From contig CALUJE010000008.1 in assembly GCA_944320885.1 (NCBI GenBank), forward strand, positions 1 through 64,000: a stretch of 64,000 nucleotides of DNA, written 5' to 3'. The stretch's first letter is position 1; the number at the start of each line of letters is the position of its first letter. The notes below the pieces were generated by a model that ran no database searches, had not been told where the DNA came from, and saw only the letters and a list, made by a program, of their open reading frames with translations. This document shows, piece by piece, positions 25,489-32,883 of this stretch. The DNA comes from an uncultured Phocaeicola sp. (GTDB lineage: Bacteria; Bacteroidota; Bacteroidia; Bacteroidales; Bacteroidaceae). The position numbers and the translations under genes are program-made.

Positions 25489-26883
25489 ATGATGAAAAAC
25501 AATCATGTGGAGCTTTGGAACCGTTGTCTGCAGATTATCAAAGACAACGTAGATGAGCCTGCATTTAATACATGGTTTAAGCCTATCATACCTTTAAAGT
25601 ATGAAGACAATACGCTGACCGTAGAAGTCCCAAGCCAGTTCTTTTATGAATTCATAGAAGAAAAGTATTTGGGATTGTTACGTTCTGTGTTATATAAGGA
25701 AATAGGAACAGGTACACGTTTGATGTATAGCGTTCTTACAGATAAGACAAACCATCTTACCACCAATATACCTTCAACCAATCAGCCGGAAACAGTTAAG
25801 CCTCAACAAAGAGTTGCCATTAATCAAGCTCCAGTACAGGCCCAACCTGTTGCCACATTAGATCCGCGTCTTAATCCGAAGTACAGATTCGATAATTTCA
25901 TTGAAGGAGAAAGCAATAAACTGCCTCGTACCGTAGCAGAAGAAGTTGCGTTGAAGCCGGCAAAAACAGCTTTCAACCCGCTTTTCATCTATGGTGCTTC
26001 AGGTGTTGGTAAGACCCATCTGGTCAATGCTATCGGAACACGTATCAAGGAACTGTATCCTCAAAAAAGAGTTCTCTATATATCAGCCAATCTTTTTCAG
26101 GTACAGTTTGTTGAAGCAACCCTGCGTAACAAGGTGACCGATTTTATCAATTTCTATCAGACTATTGATGTTCTGATTATTGATGATATTCAGGAATTTG
26201 CTGCAATGACCAAGACTCAGAATACATTCTTCCATATATTCAATCATTTGCACCAGAACGGCAAACAGCTGATATTAACATCCGACCGTCCACCGGTAAT
26301 GTTACAGGGTATGGAAGACAGATTGCTTACACGTTTCAAATGGGGATTATTGGCAGAACTGGAAAAGCCCAATACCGAACTGCGTAAAGATATCTTAAAA
26401 GACAAGATACATCGTGACGGATTGGAGTTCCCGGAAACAGTTATAAACTTCATTGCAGAAAACGTTGATGAAAGCGTACGTGACCTTGAAGGTATCGTCA
26501 ATTCACTGATGGCGTACTCAACTGTTTACAATGCAGATATTGATATGAATCTGGCTGAAAAAGTTGTCAAGAAAGTTGCCAAGATTGAAAAGAAAGAAAT
26601 AACAATCGAAAGCATTATTGACTCTGTATGTAAACACTATGAAATAGAAAAAGAAAGCCTGCATGCCCGCTCAAGAAAACATAATGTTGTGATGGCGCGT
26701 CAGGTAGCCATGTATCTGGCAAAAAAATACACGGACGCTTCATGCAGCAAGATTGGAACACTGATCGGAAAGAAAAATCATGCAACTGTAATACATTCTT
26801 GCAAGATTGTAAAGAACCAATTGGACATTGACAAGAGCTTCCGTCACGAAATGGAAGAAATAGAAAATGCAATCCGCAGCTAA
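25489..26883 (+). CDS. dnaA: Chromosomal replication initiator DnaA
   Basis: 464 residues in the usual four domains: an N-terminal oligomerisation domain ([12 protein letters not shown]), a Gln/Pro-rich linker (about 95-125), an AAA+ domain with Walker [11 protein letters not shown] and Walker [11 protein letters not shown], and a C-terminal DNA-binding domain ([18 protein letters not shown] then [16 protein letters not shown]). DnaA binds boxes at the origin and opens the duplex with ATP. The neighbours are not the dnaN/recF set of other phyla, which is normal in Bacteroidota. Two ATG codons stand in tandem at 25489 and 25492. Confidence 0.96.
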   Translation: MMKNNHVELWNRCLQIIKDNVDEPAFNTWFKPIIPLKYEDNTLTVEVPSQFFYEFIEEKYLGLLRSVLYKEIGTGTRLMYSVLTDKTNHLTTNIPSTNQPETVKPQQRVAINQAPVQAQPVATLDPRLNPKYRFDNFIEGESNKLPRTVAEEVALKPAKTAFNPLFIYGASGVGKTHLVNAIGTRIKELYPQKRVLYISANLFQVQFVEATLRNKVTDFINFYQTIDVLIIDDIQEFAAMTKTQNTFFHIFNHLHQNGKQLILTSDRPPVMLQGMEDRLLTRFKWGLLAELEKPNTELRKDILKDKIHRDGLEFPETVINFIAENVDESVRDLEGIVNSLMAYSTVYNADIDMNLAEKVVKKVAKIEKKEITIESIIDSVCKHYEIEKESLHARSRKHNVVMARQVAMYLAKKYTDASCSKIGTLIGKKNHATVIHSCKIVKNQLDIDKSFRHEMEEIENAIRS

Positions 26884-26905
26884 ATACAGAAAAACAATAA
26901 ACAGG

Positions 26906-26951
26906 AACGAGGGCAAAAAATGAATATATTCATATCTCTTTTGTCCTCGTT
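26906..26951. terminator. Bidirectional terminator between dnaA and the nitroreductase
   Basis: AACGAGGGCAAAA (26906-26918) pairs with TTTTGTCCTCGTT (26939-26951) with one G-T pair; the loop contains the palindrome TGAATATATTCA. A- and T-rich flanks suit use in both directions for the convergent genes. Confidence 0.8.
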
Positions 26952-26958
26952 TCTGCTA

Positions 26959-27708
26959 TTATTTCAGGAAACCCTGTTTCTTCATCGAAGCAAGATAAGT
27001 TTCTGACATAAATTCATTATCTTTCTTGGTATAACGAATATCCGTAAATATCTGAGCCAACGTTTCCTTCTTGTTTATTTCCACAAAATGCTTGTTTTCC
27101 GGCAAGGCCTCCTTATAAGCGTACAGACGGTCTATATCCATGGCTGTATAATCATGATACGCCTCTTCATGTACAAAAGCTTCCACAGGCAAGCGGTCTG
27201 TCTGAGGAGGATTCTCTGCCGGATATCCCAAAGTCACGGTAGTCACCGGCATTACAAGTTTAGGAAGCTTCAGTGTATCAATAATCAAGTCCGGATTATA
27301 GATTGTAGTTCCCAGATAGCACAATCCCAACCCCTTCTCTTCTGCCAACGTACAGAAAGTCTGCGCAAACAGCAGGGTATCAATTGAAGCATTTAAAAAT
27401 GACAGGAAATTATCATATCCGGGCACAGCCTTACGATTCTCACACCAAACAGATGTACGATGAAAATCCGCACAGAAGGTCAGCAATACCGGAGCATCAA
27501 AGACCATAGGCTGATTGAAATGAGCAGGAGCCAATGCCTTCTTGATTTCCGCATCACGAGTCACCACTACACTGTATAATTGCAAGTTTCCCATAGTAGA
27601 AGCTCTTGAAGCTGTTTCCAAAAGCTCATTCAGCAAATTCTGGTCAATATCTCTTTCCTGATATTTCCGAATAGATCGTCTTTGTTTTACATATTCCATA
27701 ATAAACAT
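26959..27708 (-). CDS. Nitroreductase-family flavoprotein
   Basis: 249 residues from the ATG at 27708 (MFIMEYVKQRRSIRKYQERD). The RRSIRKY motif and the flavin-binding Arg/Ser pattern at the N terminus mark the nitroreductase fold; TASRASTMGNLQ and GLGLCYLGTTIYNP are also typical. These enzymes use FMN and NAD(P)H to reduce nitro compounds, quinones or enones; the substrate here is unknown. An upstream ATG at 27756 would lie upstream of the minus-strand promoter box at 27726-27733, so I chose 27708. The promoter is part of a repeated module also found upstream of the Dcu and RibB genes. Confidence 0.8.
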   Translation of the reverse strand: MFIMEYVKQRRSIRKYQERDIDQNLLNELLETASRASTMGNLQLYSVVVTRDAEIKKALAPAHFNQPMVFDAPVLLTFCADFHRTSVWCENRKAVPGYDNFLSFLNASIDTLLFAQTFCTLAEEKGLGLCYLGTTIYNPDLIIDTLKLPKLVMPVTTVTLGYPAENPPQTDRLPVEAFVHEEAYHDYTAMDIDRLYAYKEALPENKHFVEINKKETLAQIFTDIRYTKKDNEFMSETYLASMKKQGFLK

Positions 27709-27725
27709 ATTCTTTTTAAACAGAG

Positions 27726-27775
27726 CAAATATAGCGAAAGGTGAGTGCAATGGCAAATGAAAACACTGTTTTCAT
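27726..27775 (-). promoter_or_regulatory. Promoter-bearing repeat module A1 (nitroreductase)
   Basis: On the minus strand: -33 TTTG (plus 27754-27757), 20-bp spacer, -7 TATATTTG (plus 27726-27733). A perfect 19-bp palindrome (27757-27775, arms ATGAAAACA and TGTTTTCAT) overlaps the -33 element by one base on its upstream side. The sequence between the boxes (CACTCACCTTTCGC on the minus strand) is shared with the other module copies. Confidence 0.8.
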
Positions 27776-27808
27776 ATTTGATTTTGCCGAACCACATCCT
27801 ATATTATC

Positions 27809-27840
27809 TAAATATAGTGAAAGACGAGCACAGAGGCAAA
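27809..27840 (-). promoter_or_regulatory. Promoter-bearing repeat module A2
   Basis: Minus strand: -33 TTTG (plus 27837-27840), 20-bp spacer, -7 TATATTTA (plus 27809-27816; the last base differs from consensus). Its -7 box lies exactly 83 bp from that of module A1. The sequence CATCCTATATTATC on its left is shared with the equivalent copy at 40.67 kb. Confidence 0.75.
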
Positions 27841-28071
27841 CAAAAACACAGTTTTCATGTTTGTCTCTACCAAGCCGCTGCTTATAGACGAAAAGCAAAA
27901 GGTAATACAGGGACAAATAAAATTCATAAATTTCTATATAACCATACCGAACAGCACCAGTACTATCAAATATGCACCATACAGTCAGCAACCCTATATA
28001 AAAGATTGAAAAATTCATGAGAAAAGGCATAAAGTTATAAACAATTCAAGATAACTTATCAACACTTACAG

Positions 28072-28163
28072 GAAAGTGAGTTTTCCAAAACGGAAAACTT
28101 TCTATCTCCTCATTTTTTATATATATCTGATTATCAATATAGCAAAAACTTGTTTTGGAAAAC
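28072..28163. repeat. Inverted repeats upstream of the nrdJ promoter
   Basis: A hairpin with arms GAAAG...TTTTCC and GGAAAA...CTTTC (28072-28102) contains GTTTTCCAAAAC at 28080-28091, whose exact reverse complement GTTTTGGAAAAC is at 28152-28163. Both lie upstream of the -33 element at 28197. They could be operator sites for a regulator of ribonucleotide reductase; they do not match the NrdR box. Confidence 0.55.
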
Positions 28164-28196
28164 TTTTCCATCACATTCAATTTAAATGTTATTTTT

Positions 28197-28228
28197 TTTG
28201 CTTATATAAAAAAACATATCTAGCTTTG
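28197..28228 (+). promoter_or_regulatory. nrdJ promoter
   Basis: TTTG (28197-28200), a 20-bp spacer and TAGCTTTG (28221-28228): a full -33/-7 pair. Transcription would start near 28235 with a leader of about 80 nt. No cobalamin riboswitch element is recognisable in the leader. Confidence 0.8.
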
Positions 28229-28315
28229 CTCTCGCATTTATTTAATACTTCTCAATCTTCTACAACCTATCGTTATTAAATAAAAGCACAATATTCCAGT
28301 ACATACCTATTTATT

Positions 28316-30853
28316 ATGGAACAAAAAACTTACACTTACGATGAAGCATACAATGCATCATTAGAATATTTCAAAGGTGATGAATTGGCAGCACGTGTAT
28401 GGGTTAACAAATATGCGGTCAAAGATTCATTCGGTAATATCTATGAAAAGTCACCTGTTGACATGCATTGGCGCATAGCAAATGAAATTGCACGAATTGA
28501 AGCCAAGTATCCTAATCCGATGAGCGCCCAACAGCTCTTCGATTTAATGAATCACTTCAAATACATTGTTCCACAAGGAAGCCCGATGACCGGTATAGGA
28601 AACAACTTCCAGATAGCTTCCTTATCAAATTGCTTTGTAATTGGTATGGACGGTTCTGCCGATTCATATGGAGCAATCATACGTATTGACGAAGAGCAGG
28701 TTCAATTAATGAAACGTCGCGGAGGTGTAGGTCATGATCTTTCACACATCCGTCCCAAAGGTTCACCGGTAAAGAATTCAGCCCTGACATCTACCGGTCT
28801 GGTTCCCTTTATGGAACGTTACTCCAACTCTACCCGTGAAGTGGCACAAGACGGACGCCGAGGAGCATTAATGTTAAGTGTATCCATCAAGCACCCCGAT
28901 TCTGAAGCATTTATCGATGCCAAGATGACTGAAGGAAAAGTTACAGGAGCCAATGTATCTGTGAAAATCGATGACGAGTTTATGAAAGCCGCTATCGAAG
29001 GAGTACCTTATACACAACAATTCCCCGTAGACTCTCCCAACCCAAGAGTAAAGAAAGAAATCGATGCCACTGCATTATGGAAGAAGATTGTACACAATGC
29101 ATGGAAATCTGCCGAACCCGGAGTTCTGTTCTGGGATACTATCATACGTGAATCCGTACCCGATTGCTATGCAGACTTAGGTTACAGAACCGTTTCAACA
29201 AACCCATGCGGAGAAATTCCATTGTGTCCGTACGATTCATGCCGTCTGTTGGCAATTAACCTGTATTCCTATGTTGTCAATCCGTTCACTCCCGAAGCCT
29301 ACTTTGACTTTGAGACCTTCAAAAAACACGTAGGATATGCACAACGCATTATGGATGATATCATCGACCTTGAACTGGAAAAGATTGATGCTATCATGGA
29401 AAAAGTCAAATCAGACCCTGAAAGCGAGGAAGTAAAAGGTTCTGAAGAACACTTGTGGGAAAAGATTTATAAAAAGACCGGACAGGGAAGACGTACCGGA
29501 GTAGGTATCACGGCCGAAGGCGACATGCTTGCTGCCATGGGATTGAGATACGGAACTGAAGAAGCTACAGAATTCTCTGAAAAGATACATAAGACCATTG
29601 CCTTGAACGCATACCGTTCATCTGTAACAATGGCTAAAGAGCGCGGCGCCTTTGAAATCTATGATACTGAACGCGAAAAGAACAATCCGTTTATAAACAG
29701 ACTCAAAGAAGCCGATCCTGAACTATATGAAGACATGGTTAAATACGGCCGACGCAACATAGCCTGCCTTACCATTGCTCCTACAGGAACAACCAGTCTG
29801 ATGACACAAACTACATCCGGAATCGAACCGGTATTCATGCCGGTATACAAACGCCGCCGCAAGGTAAATCCTAACGATCCGGAAGTAAGAATTGACTATA
29901 CTGACGAAACCGGTGACAGCTTTGAAGAATACATCGTATACCACCACAAATTCCTTACCTGGATGCAAGTTAACGGATACGATACCAACAAACGCTACAC
30001 TCAGGAAGAAATTGACGAACTTGTAGCCAAGTCTCCATATTACAAAGCTACCTCCAACGATGTAGACTGGCTGATGAAAGTCAAGATGCAGGGAAGAATC
30101 CAAAAATGGGTAGACCATTCTATCAGCGTAACCATCAATTTGCCAAACAACGTTGATGAGGAGCTGGTAAACAAGCTATATGTAGAAGCCTGGAAATCCG
30201 GATGTAAAGGATGTACCGTATACCGTGACGGCTCACGCTCAGGCGTATTGCTGTCTACCAAGAAGGACAAAAAAGCAGAAGAGCCTCCATGTAAGCCGCC
30301 TACAGTAGTTGAGGTTCGTCCAAAAGTTCTTGAATGTGACGTACAGCGCTTCCAGAACAATAAGGACAAATGGGTAGCTTTCGTTGGATTGCTGAACGGA
30401 CATCCTTATGAAATCTTCACAGGTTTGCAGGATGACGATGACGGTATCGTTCTGCCGAAATCTGTAACACACGGCCGTATCATCAAGAATGTCGATGAAT
30501 TCGGAAACAAACGTTACGATTTCCAATTCGAGAACCGCCGCGGATACAAGATGACCATAGAAGGATTGTCTGAACGTTTCAACAAAGAATATTGGAACTA
30601 CGCAAAACTTATCTCGGGAGTGTTGCGCTGGAGAATGCCGATTGAGCAAGTCATCAAGCTGGTAGACTCTTTACAACTCGACAGCGAAAACATCAACACC
30701 TGGAAAAACGGAGTATCACGAGCATTGAAAAAATATGTAACTGACGGAACCGAAGCCAAAGGACAGAAATGTCCGAACTGCGGCCACGAGACACTTGTAT
30801 ATCAAGAAGGCTGTCTTATCTGTAAGACTTGCGGAACGTCAAGATGCGGATAA
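28316..30853 (+). CDS. nrdJ: Adenosylcobalamin-dependent (class II) ribonucleotide reductase
   Basis: 845 residues. Class II marks are SNCFVIGMDGSADSYGAIIR, the STNPCGEIPLCPYDSCRL active-site region (radical Cys and Glu), and APTGTTSLMTQTTSGIEPVF. The C terminus carries a four-Cys zinc ribbon (CPNCGHETLVYQEGCLICKT then CG) typical of B12-dependent enzymes in this group. It reduces ribonucleotides to deoxyribonucleotides using adenosylcobalamin as radical source and works with or without oxygen. No separate small subunit gene is adjacent, as expected for class II. It has its own promoter and terminator. Confidence 0.92.
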   Translation: MEQKTYTYDEAYNASLEYFKGDELAARVWVNKYAVKDSFGNIYEKSPVDMHWRIANEIARIEAKYPNPMSAQQLFDLMNHFKYIVPQGSPMTGIGNNFQIASLSNCFVIGMDGSADSYGAIIRIDEEQVQLMKRRGGVGHDLSHIRPKGSPVKNSALTSTGLVPFMERYSNSTREVAQDGRRGALMLSVSIKHPDSEAFIDAKMTEGKVTGANVSVKIDDEFMKAAIEGVPYTQQFPVDSPNPRVKKEIDATALWKKIVHNAWKSAEPGVLFWDTIIRESVPDCYADLGYRTVSTNPCGEIPLCPYDSCRLLAINLYSYVVNPFTPEAYFDFETFKKHVGYAQRIMDDIIDLELEKIDAIMEKVKSDPESEEVKGSEEHLWEKIYKKTGQGRRTGVGITAEGDMLAAMGLRYGTEEATEFSEKIHKTIALNAYRSSVTMAKERGAFEIYDTEREKNNPFINRLKEADPELYEDMVKYGRRNIACLTIAPTGTTSLMTQTTSGIEPVFMPVYKRRRKVNPNDPEVRIDYTDETGDSFEEYIVYHHKFLTWMQVNGYDTNKRYTQEEIDELVAKSPYYKATSNDVDWLMKVKMQGRIQKWVDHSISVTINLPNNVDEELVNKLYVEAWKSGCKGCTVYRDGSRSGVLLSTKKDKKAEEPPCKPPTVVEVRPKVLECDVQRFQNNKDKWVAFVGLLNGHPYEIFTGLQDDDDGIVLPKSVTHGRIIKNVDEFGNKRYDFQFENRRGYKMTIEGLSERFNKEYWNYAKLISGVLRWRMPIEQVIKLVDSLQLDSENINTWKNGVSRALKKYVTDGTEAKGQKCPNCGHETLVYQEGCLICKTCGTSRCG

Positions 30854-30880
30854 TCAAGAACATACTGAAATAATAAAAAG

Positions 30881-30925
30881 AACAGTGCATGTCTAATCAT
30901 TGTCATATGATTAAGAATGCACTGT
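30881..30925 (+). terminator. Terminator after nrdJ
   Basis: AACAGTGCAT (30881-30890) pairs with ATGCACTGTT (30916-30925); inside, TAATCAT (30894-30900) pairs with ATGATTA (30906-30912). A TTTTC tract follows. Confidence 0.82.
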
Positions 30926-30956
30926 TTTTCATTTTCAACCCATAAAAAACCAACCA

Positions 30957-31328
30957 ATGAACATGTACATATTGCTTAAAGACCTGAAATTCTATGCACA
31001 TCACGGAGTAGACCCTCAAGAGACTACCGTAGGAGCCTATTTTACCGTTAACCTGAAGATAAAAACCGATTTTACCAATGCCATGCAGACCGACGCGTTG
31101 GAAGGAACCATCAGTTATGCCGATATCTACAATGCGGTAAAAGAAGAAATGCAGCAGCCATCCCAACTGCTGGAACATGCCAGTGGCCGGATACTTCAAA
31201 GACTCTTCAGAGACTTTCCCTCCATCACAGGCATTCATCTGGAATTGATAAAAGACAATCCTCCCATGGGGGCAGAATGCTCGGGAGCCGGTGTAGAAAT
31301 CTATCAGGAACGAGGAGATATTCAGTAA
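30957..31328 (+). CDS. folB: Dihydroneopterin aldolase FolB
   Basis: 123 residues, the normal length. LKDLKFYAHHGVDPQETTVG at the start (with the catalytic YAHHGV), the FTVNLKI strand, SYADIYN and LEHASGRILQRLF are standard. FolB cleaves 7,8-dihydroneopterin to 6-hydroxymethyl-7,8-dihydropterin and glycolaldehyde in folate synthesis. It follows the nrdJ terminator closely and I see no obvious -7 box in the 30 bp before it, so it may depend partly on read-through. Confidence 0.92.
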   Translation: MNMYILLKDLKFYAHHGVDPQETTVGAYFTVNLKIKTDFTNAMQTDALEGTISYADIYNAVKEEMQQPSQLLEHASGRILQRLFRDFPSITGIHLELIKDNPPMGAECSGAGVEIYQERGDIQ

Positions 31329-31375
31329 AATACGCTTTCCGCCATTTTTCGCAGTTTTTCCATCAATTTTACAAA

Positions 31376-31405
31376 TTGTTCATATCGTGCAAATTCGTAT
31401 TTTTA
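31376..31405 (+). promoter_or_regulatory. Possible promoter for the PL1 operon
   Basis: TTG at 31376-31378 and TATTTTTA at 31398-31405, 19 bp apart; the -7 box differs from TAnnTTTG in its last base. Transcription would start near 31411, about 23 nt before the ATG. Confidence 0.4.
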
Positions 31406-31433
31406 CCTTGCAAATGAAAACACTGAAAATCTC

Positions 31434-32855
31434 ATGGAAAAACAAATAAGGAAAAGAATTCAAAATCTCCTGTTTGCAGGAATTTTTTCGTCAATTACTG
31501 TTTCTGCAACCTCCCTACACAACAACCCTCCATCCACTTTCCCCGATTACGGAAAAGCCATTGCGTTTCCCGGAGCTGAAGGTTACGGAAAGAACGCAAC
31601 CGGCGGCCGTTTTGGTGAAATCTATCACGTCACCAATCTGAATGACTCCGGCAAGGGTTCATTCAGAGATGCCGTGTCTCAACCCAACCGCATCGTTTTG
31701 TTCGATGTAGCCGGAATCATCAACCTGAAATCGGCCGTATCCGTTGCCAGAGACATTACTATCGCCGGACAATCGGCTCCTGGCGACGGAATTGTCTTGT
31801 ACGGAGCCAACGTTTCATTCTCCGGTTCAGACAACATTATCTGCCGATACCTGCGCATCCGAATGGGAATAAACGGTCCGAAAGGAAAAGATGCCGCCGG
31901 AGTAGCTTACGGACAAAATATGATTTTCGACCATCTGTCCGTTACATGGGGACGTGATGAAAACTTCTCCATCAACCATTACCGCAAGGGTCATGAAGAC
32001 GATGCACCCCGAAACATTACCATTCAGAACTCCATTATGGGACAAGGATTGCATCCTCATTCATGTGGCGGACTGATACAGACCAAAGCCGATAACGGAA
32101 TAACCCTTTACCGTAACCTCTATATTGACAACAAGACACGCAACCCTAAAGTAAAAGGCCTGAACCAGTTTGTCAACAATGTGGTTTACAACTGGGGAGC
32201 CGGAGCAGCCTATAACATGGGCGGCAGTTCACAAAGCATCTCCAACAGCGTATTGCTCAACAATTATTTCATTGAAGGTGCATGCATCAACTTCGACGGA
32301 AGCAAATACCGCCCCACCCCACCGATAATAGGATATAATGAAAATGTTTACACCTATATCGAAGGAAACTACATAGACGACAACCGTGACGGAAAACTCA
32401 ACGGAACACTCATCACAAACGAACATCTCAAACGGGAAAAAGACAATCAGGTTATCACTCCCGTCTTTCTGAAAGAGGCTGATTCCAAGCATCCGCAAAT
32501 AACCAATCTGATGAGCGCCAAAGACGCTTATCAATGGATAACCCAATGGGGAGGAGCCTCATTACCCGCACGCGATGAGGTAGATACTTACCTGATAGAA
32601 GAAATGACCTCACTGGGAACAAAAGGACAAATTATCCAATCAGAAATAGAACAGACTCCAACCAAAGGTCCGGGAAAAATCAAGCAAGGCACACTGCCTG
32701 CCGACAGCGACCATGATGGTATGCCCGATGAGTTTGAAGACAAATACGGTCTCGACAAGAACAATCCGGCAGATGCCATGCAGCTGGCTGCAAACGGATA
32801 TACCAACATCGAGAATTATCTCTTTTTACTCGAACAGGAAAAAATGAATAAGTAA
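31434..32855 (+). CDS. Pectate lyase, polysaccharide lyase family 1
   Basis: 473 residues with an N-terminal signal (NLLFAGIFSSITVSATS). The lyase fold starts AIAFPGAEGYGKNATGGRFG and continues with repeated parallel beta-helix turns such as DITIAGQSAPGDGI, LRIRMGINGP, NMIFDHLSVTWGRDENFSI and NNVVYNW. The C terminus carries a calcium-type loop DSDHDGMPDEFEDKYGLD, common at the end of Bacteroidales PL1 enzymes. It cuts homogalacturonan (or its remnants in rhamnogalacturonan II) by beta-elimination, probably in the periplasm or on the surface. It is the first gene of a plus-strand carbohydrate operon with the two genes that follow. Confidence 0.85.
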   Translation: MEKQIRKRIQNLLFAGIFSSITVSATSLHNNPPSTFPDYGKAIAFPGAEGYGKNATGGRFGEIYHVTNLNDSGKGSFRDAVSQPNRIVLFDVAGIINLKSAVSVARDITIAGQSAPGDGIVLYGANVSFSGSDNIICRYLRIRMGINGPKGKDAAGVAYGQNMIFDHLSVTWGRDENFSINHYRKGHEDDAPRNITIQNSIMGQGLHPHSCGGLIQTKADNGITLYRNLYIDNKTRNPKVKGLNQFVNNVVYNWGAGAAYNMGGSSQSISNSVLLNNYFIEGACINFDGSKYRPTPPIIGYNENVYTYIEGNYIDDNRDGKLNGTLITNEHLKREKDNQVITPVFLKEADSKHPQITNLMSAKDAYQWITQWGGASLPARDEVDTYLIEEMTSLGTKGQIIQSEIEQTPTKGPGKIKQGTLPADSDHDGMPDEFEDKYGLDKNNPADAMQLAANGYTNIENYLFLLEQEKMNK

Positions 32856-32883
32856 TATTATAAACAATCAACATCACACACGT

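Larger units (their letters stand above)
27757..28315. other. Intergenic region between nitroreductase and nrdJ
   Basis: No gene is supported. From left to right it holds a second promoter-bearing module (27809-27840), an AT-rich stretch with no visible feature (about 27865-28030), an inverted-repeat region (28072-28163) and the nrdJ promoter (28197-28228). TTATAAACA and TTATCAACA near 28034-28065 each miss the DnaA-box consensus by one base. Confidence 0.55.

Noticed and set aside
28034..28065. DnaA boxes near nrdJ
   Set aside because: TTATAAACA and TTATCAACA each miss the consensus by one base, and there is no cluster or AT-rich unwinding element with them.
28235..28315. Cobalamin riboswitch before nrdJ
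   Set aside because: The leader is short and I cannot see a B12-box or the expected paired structure.
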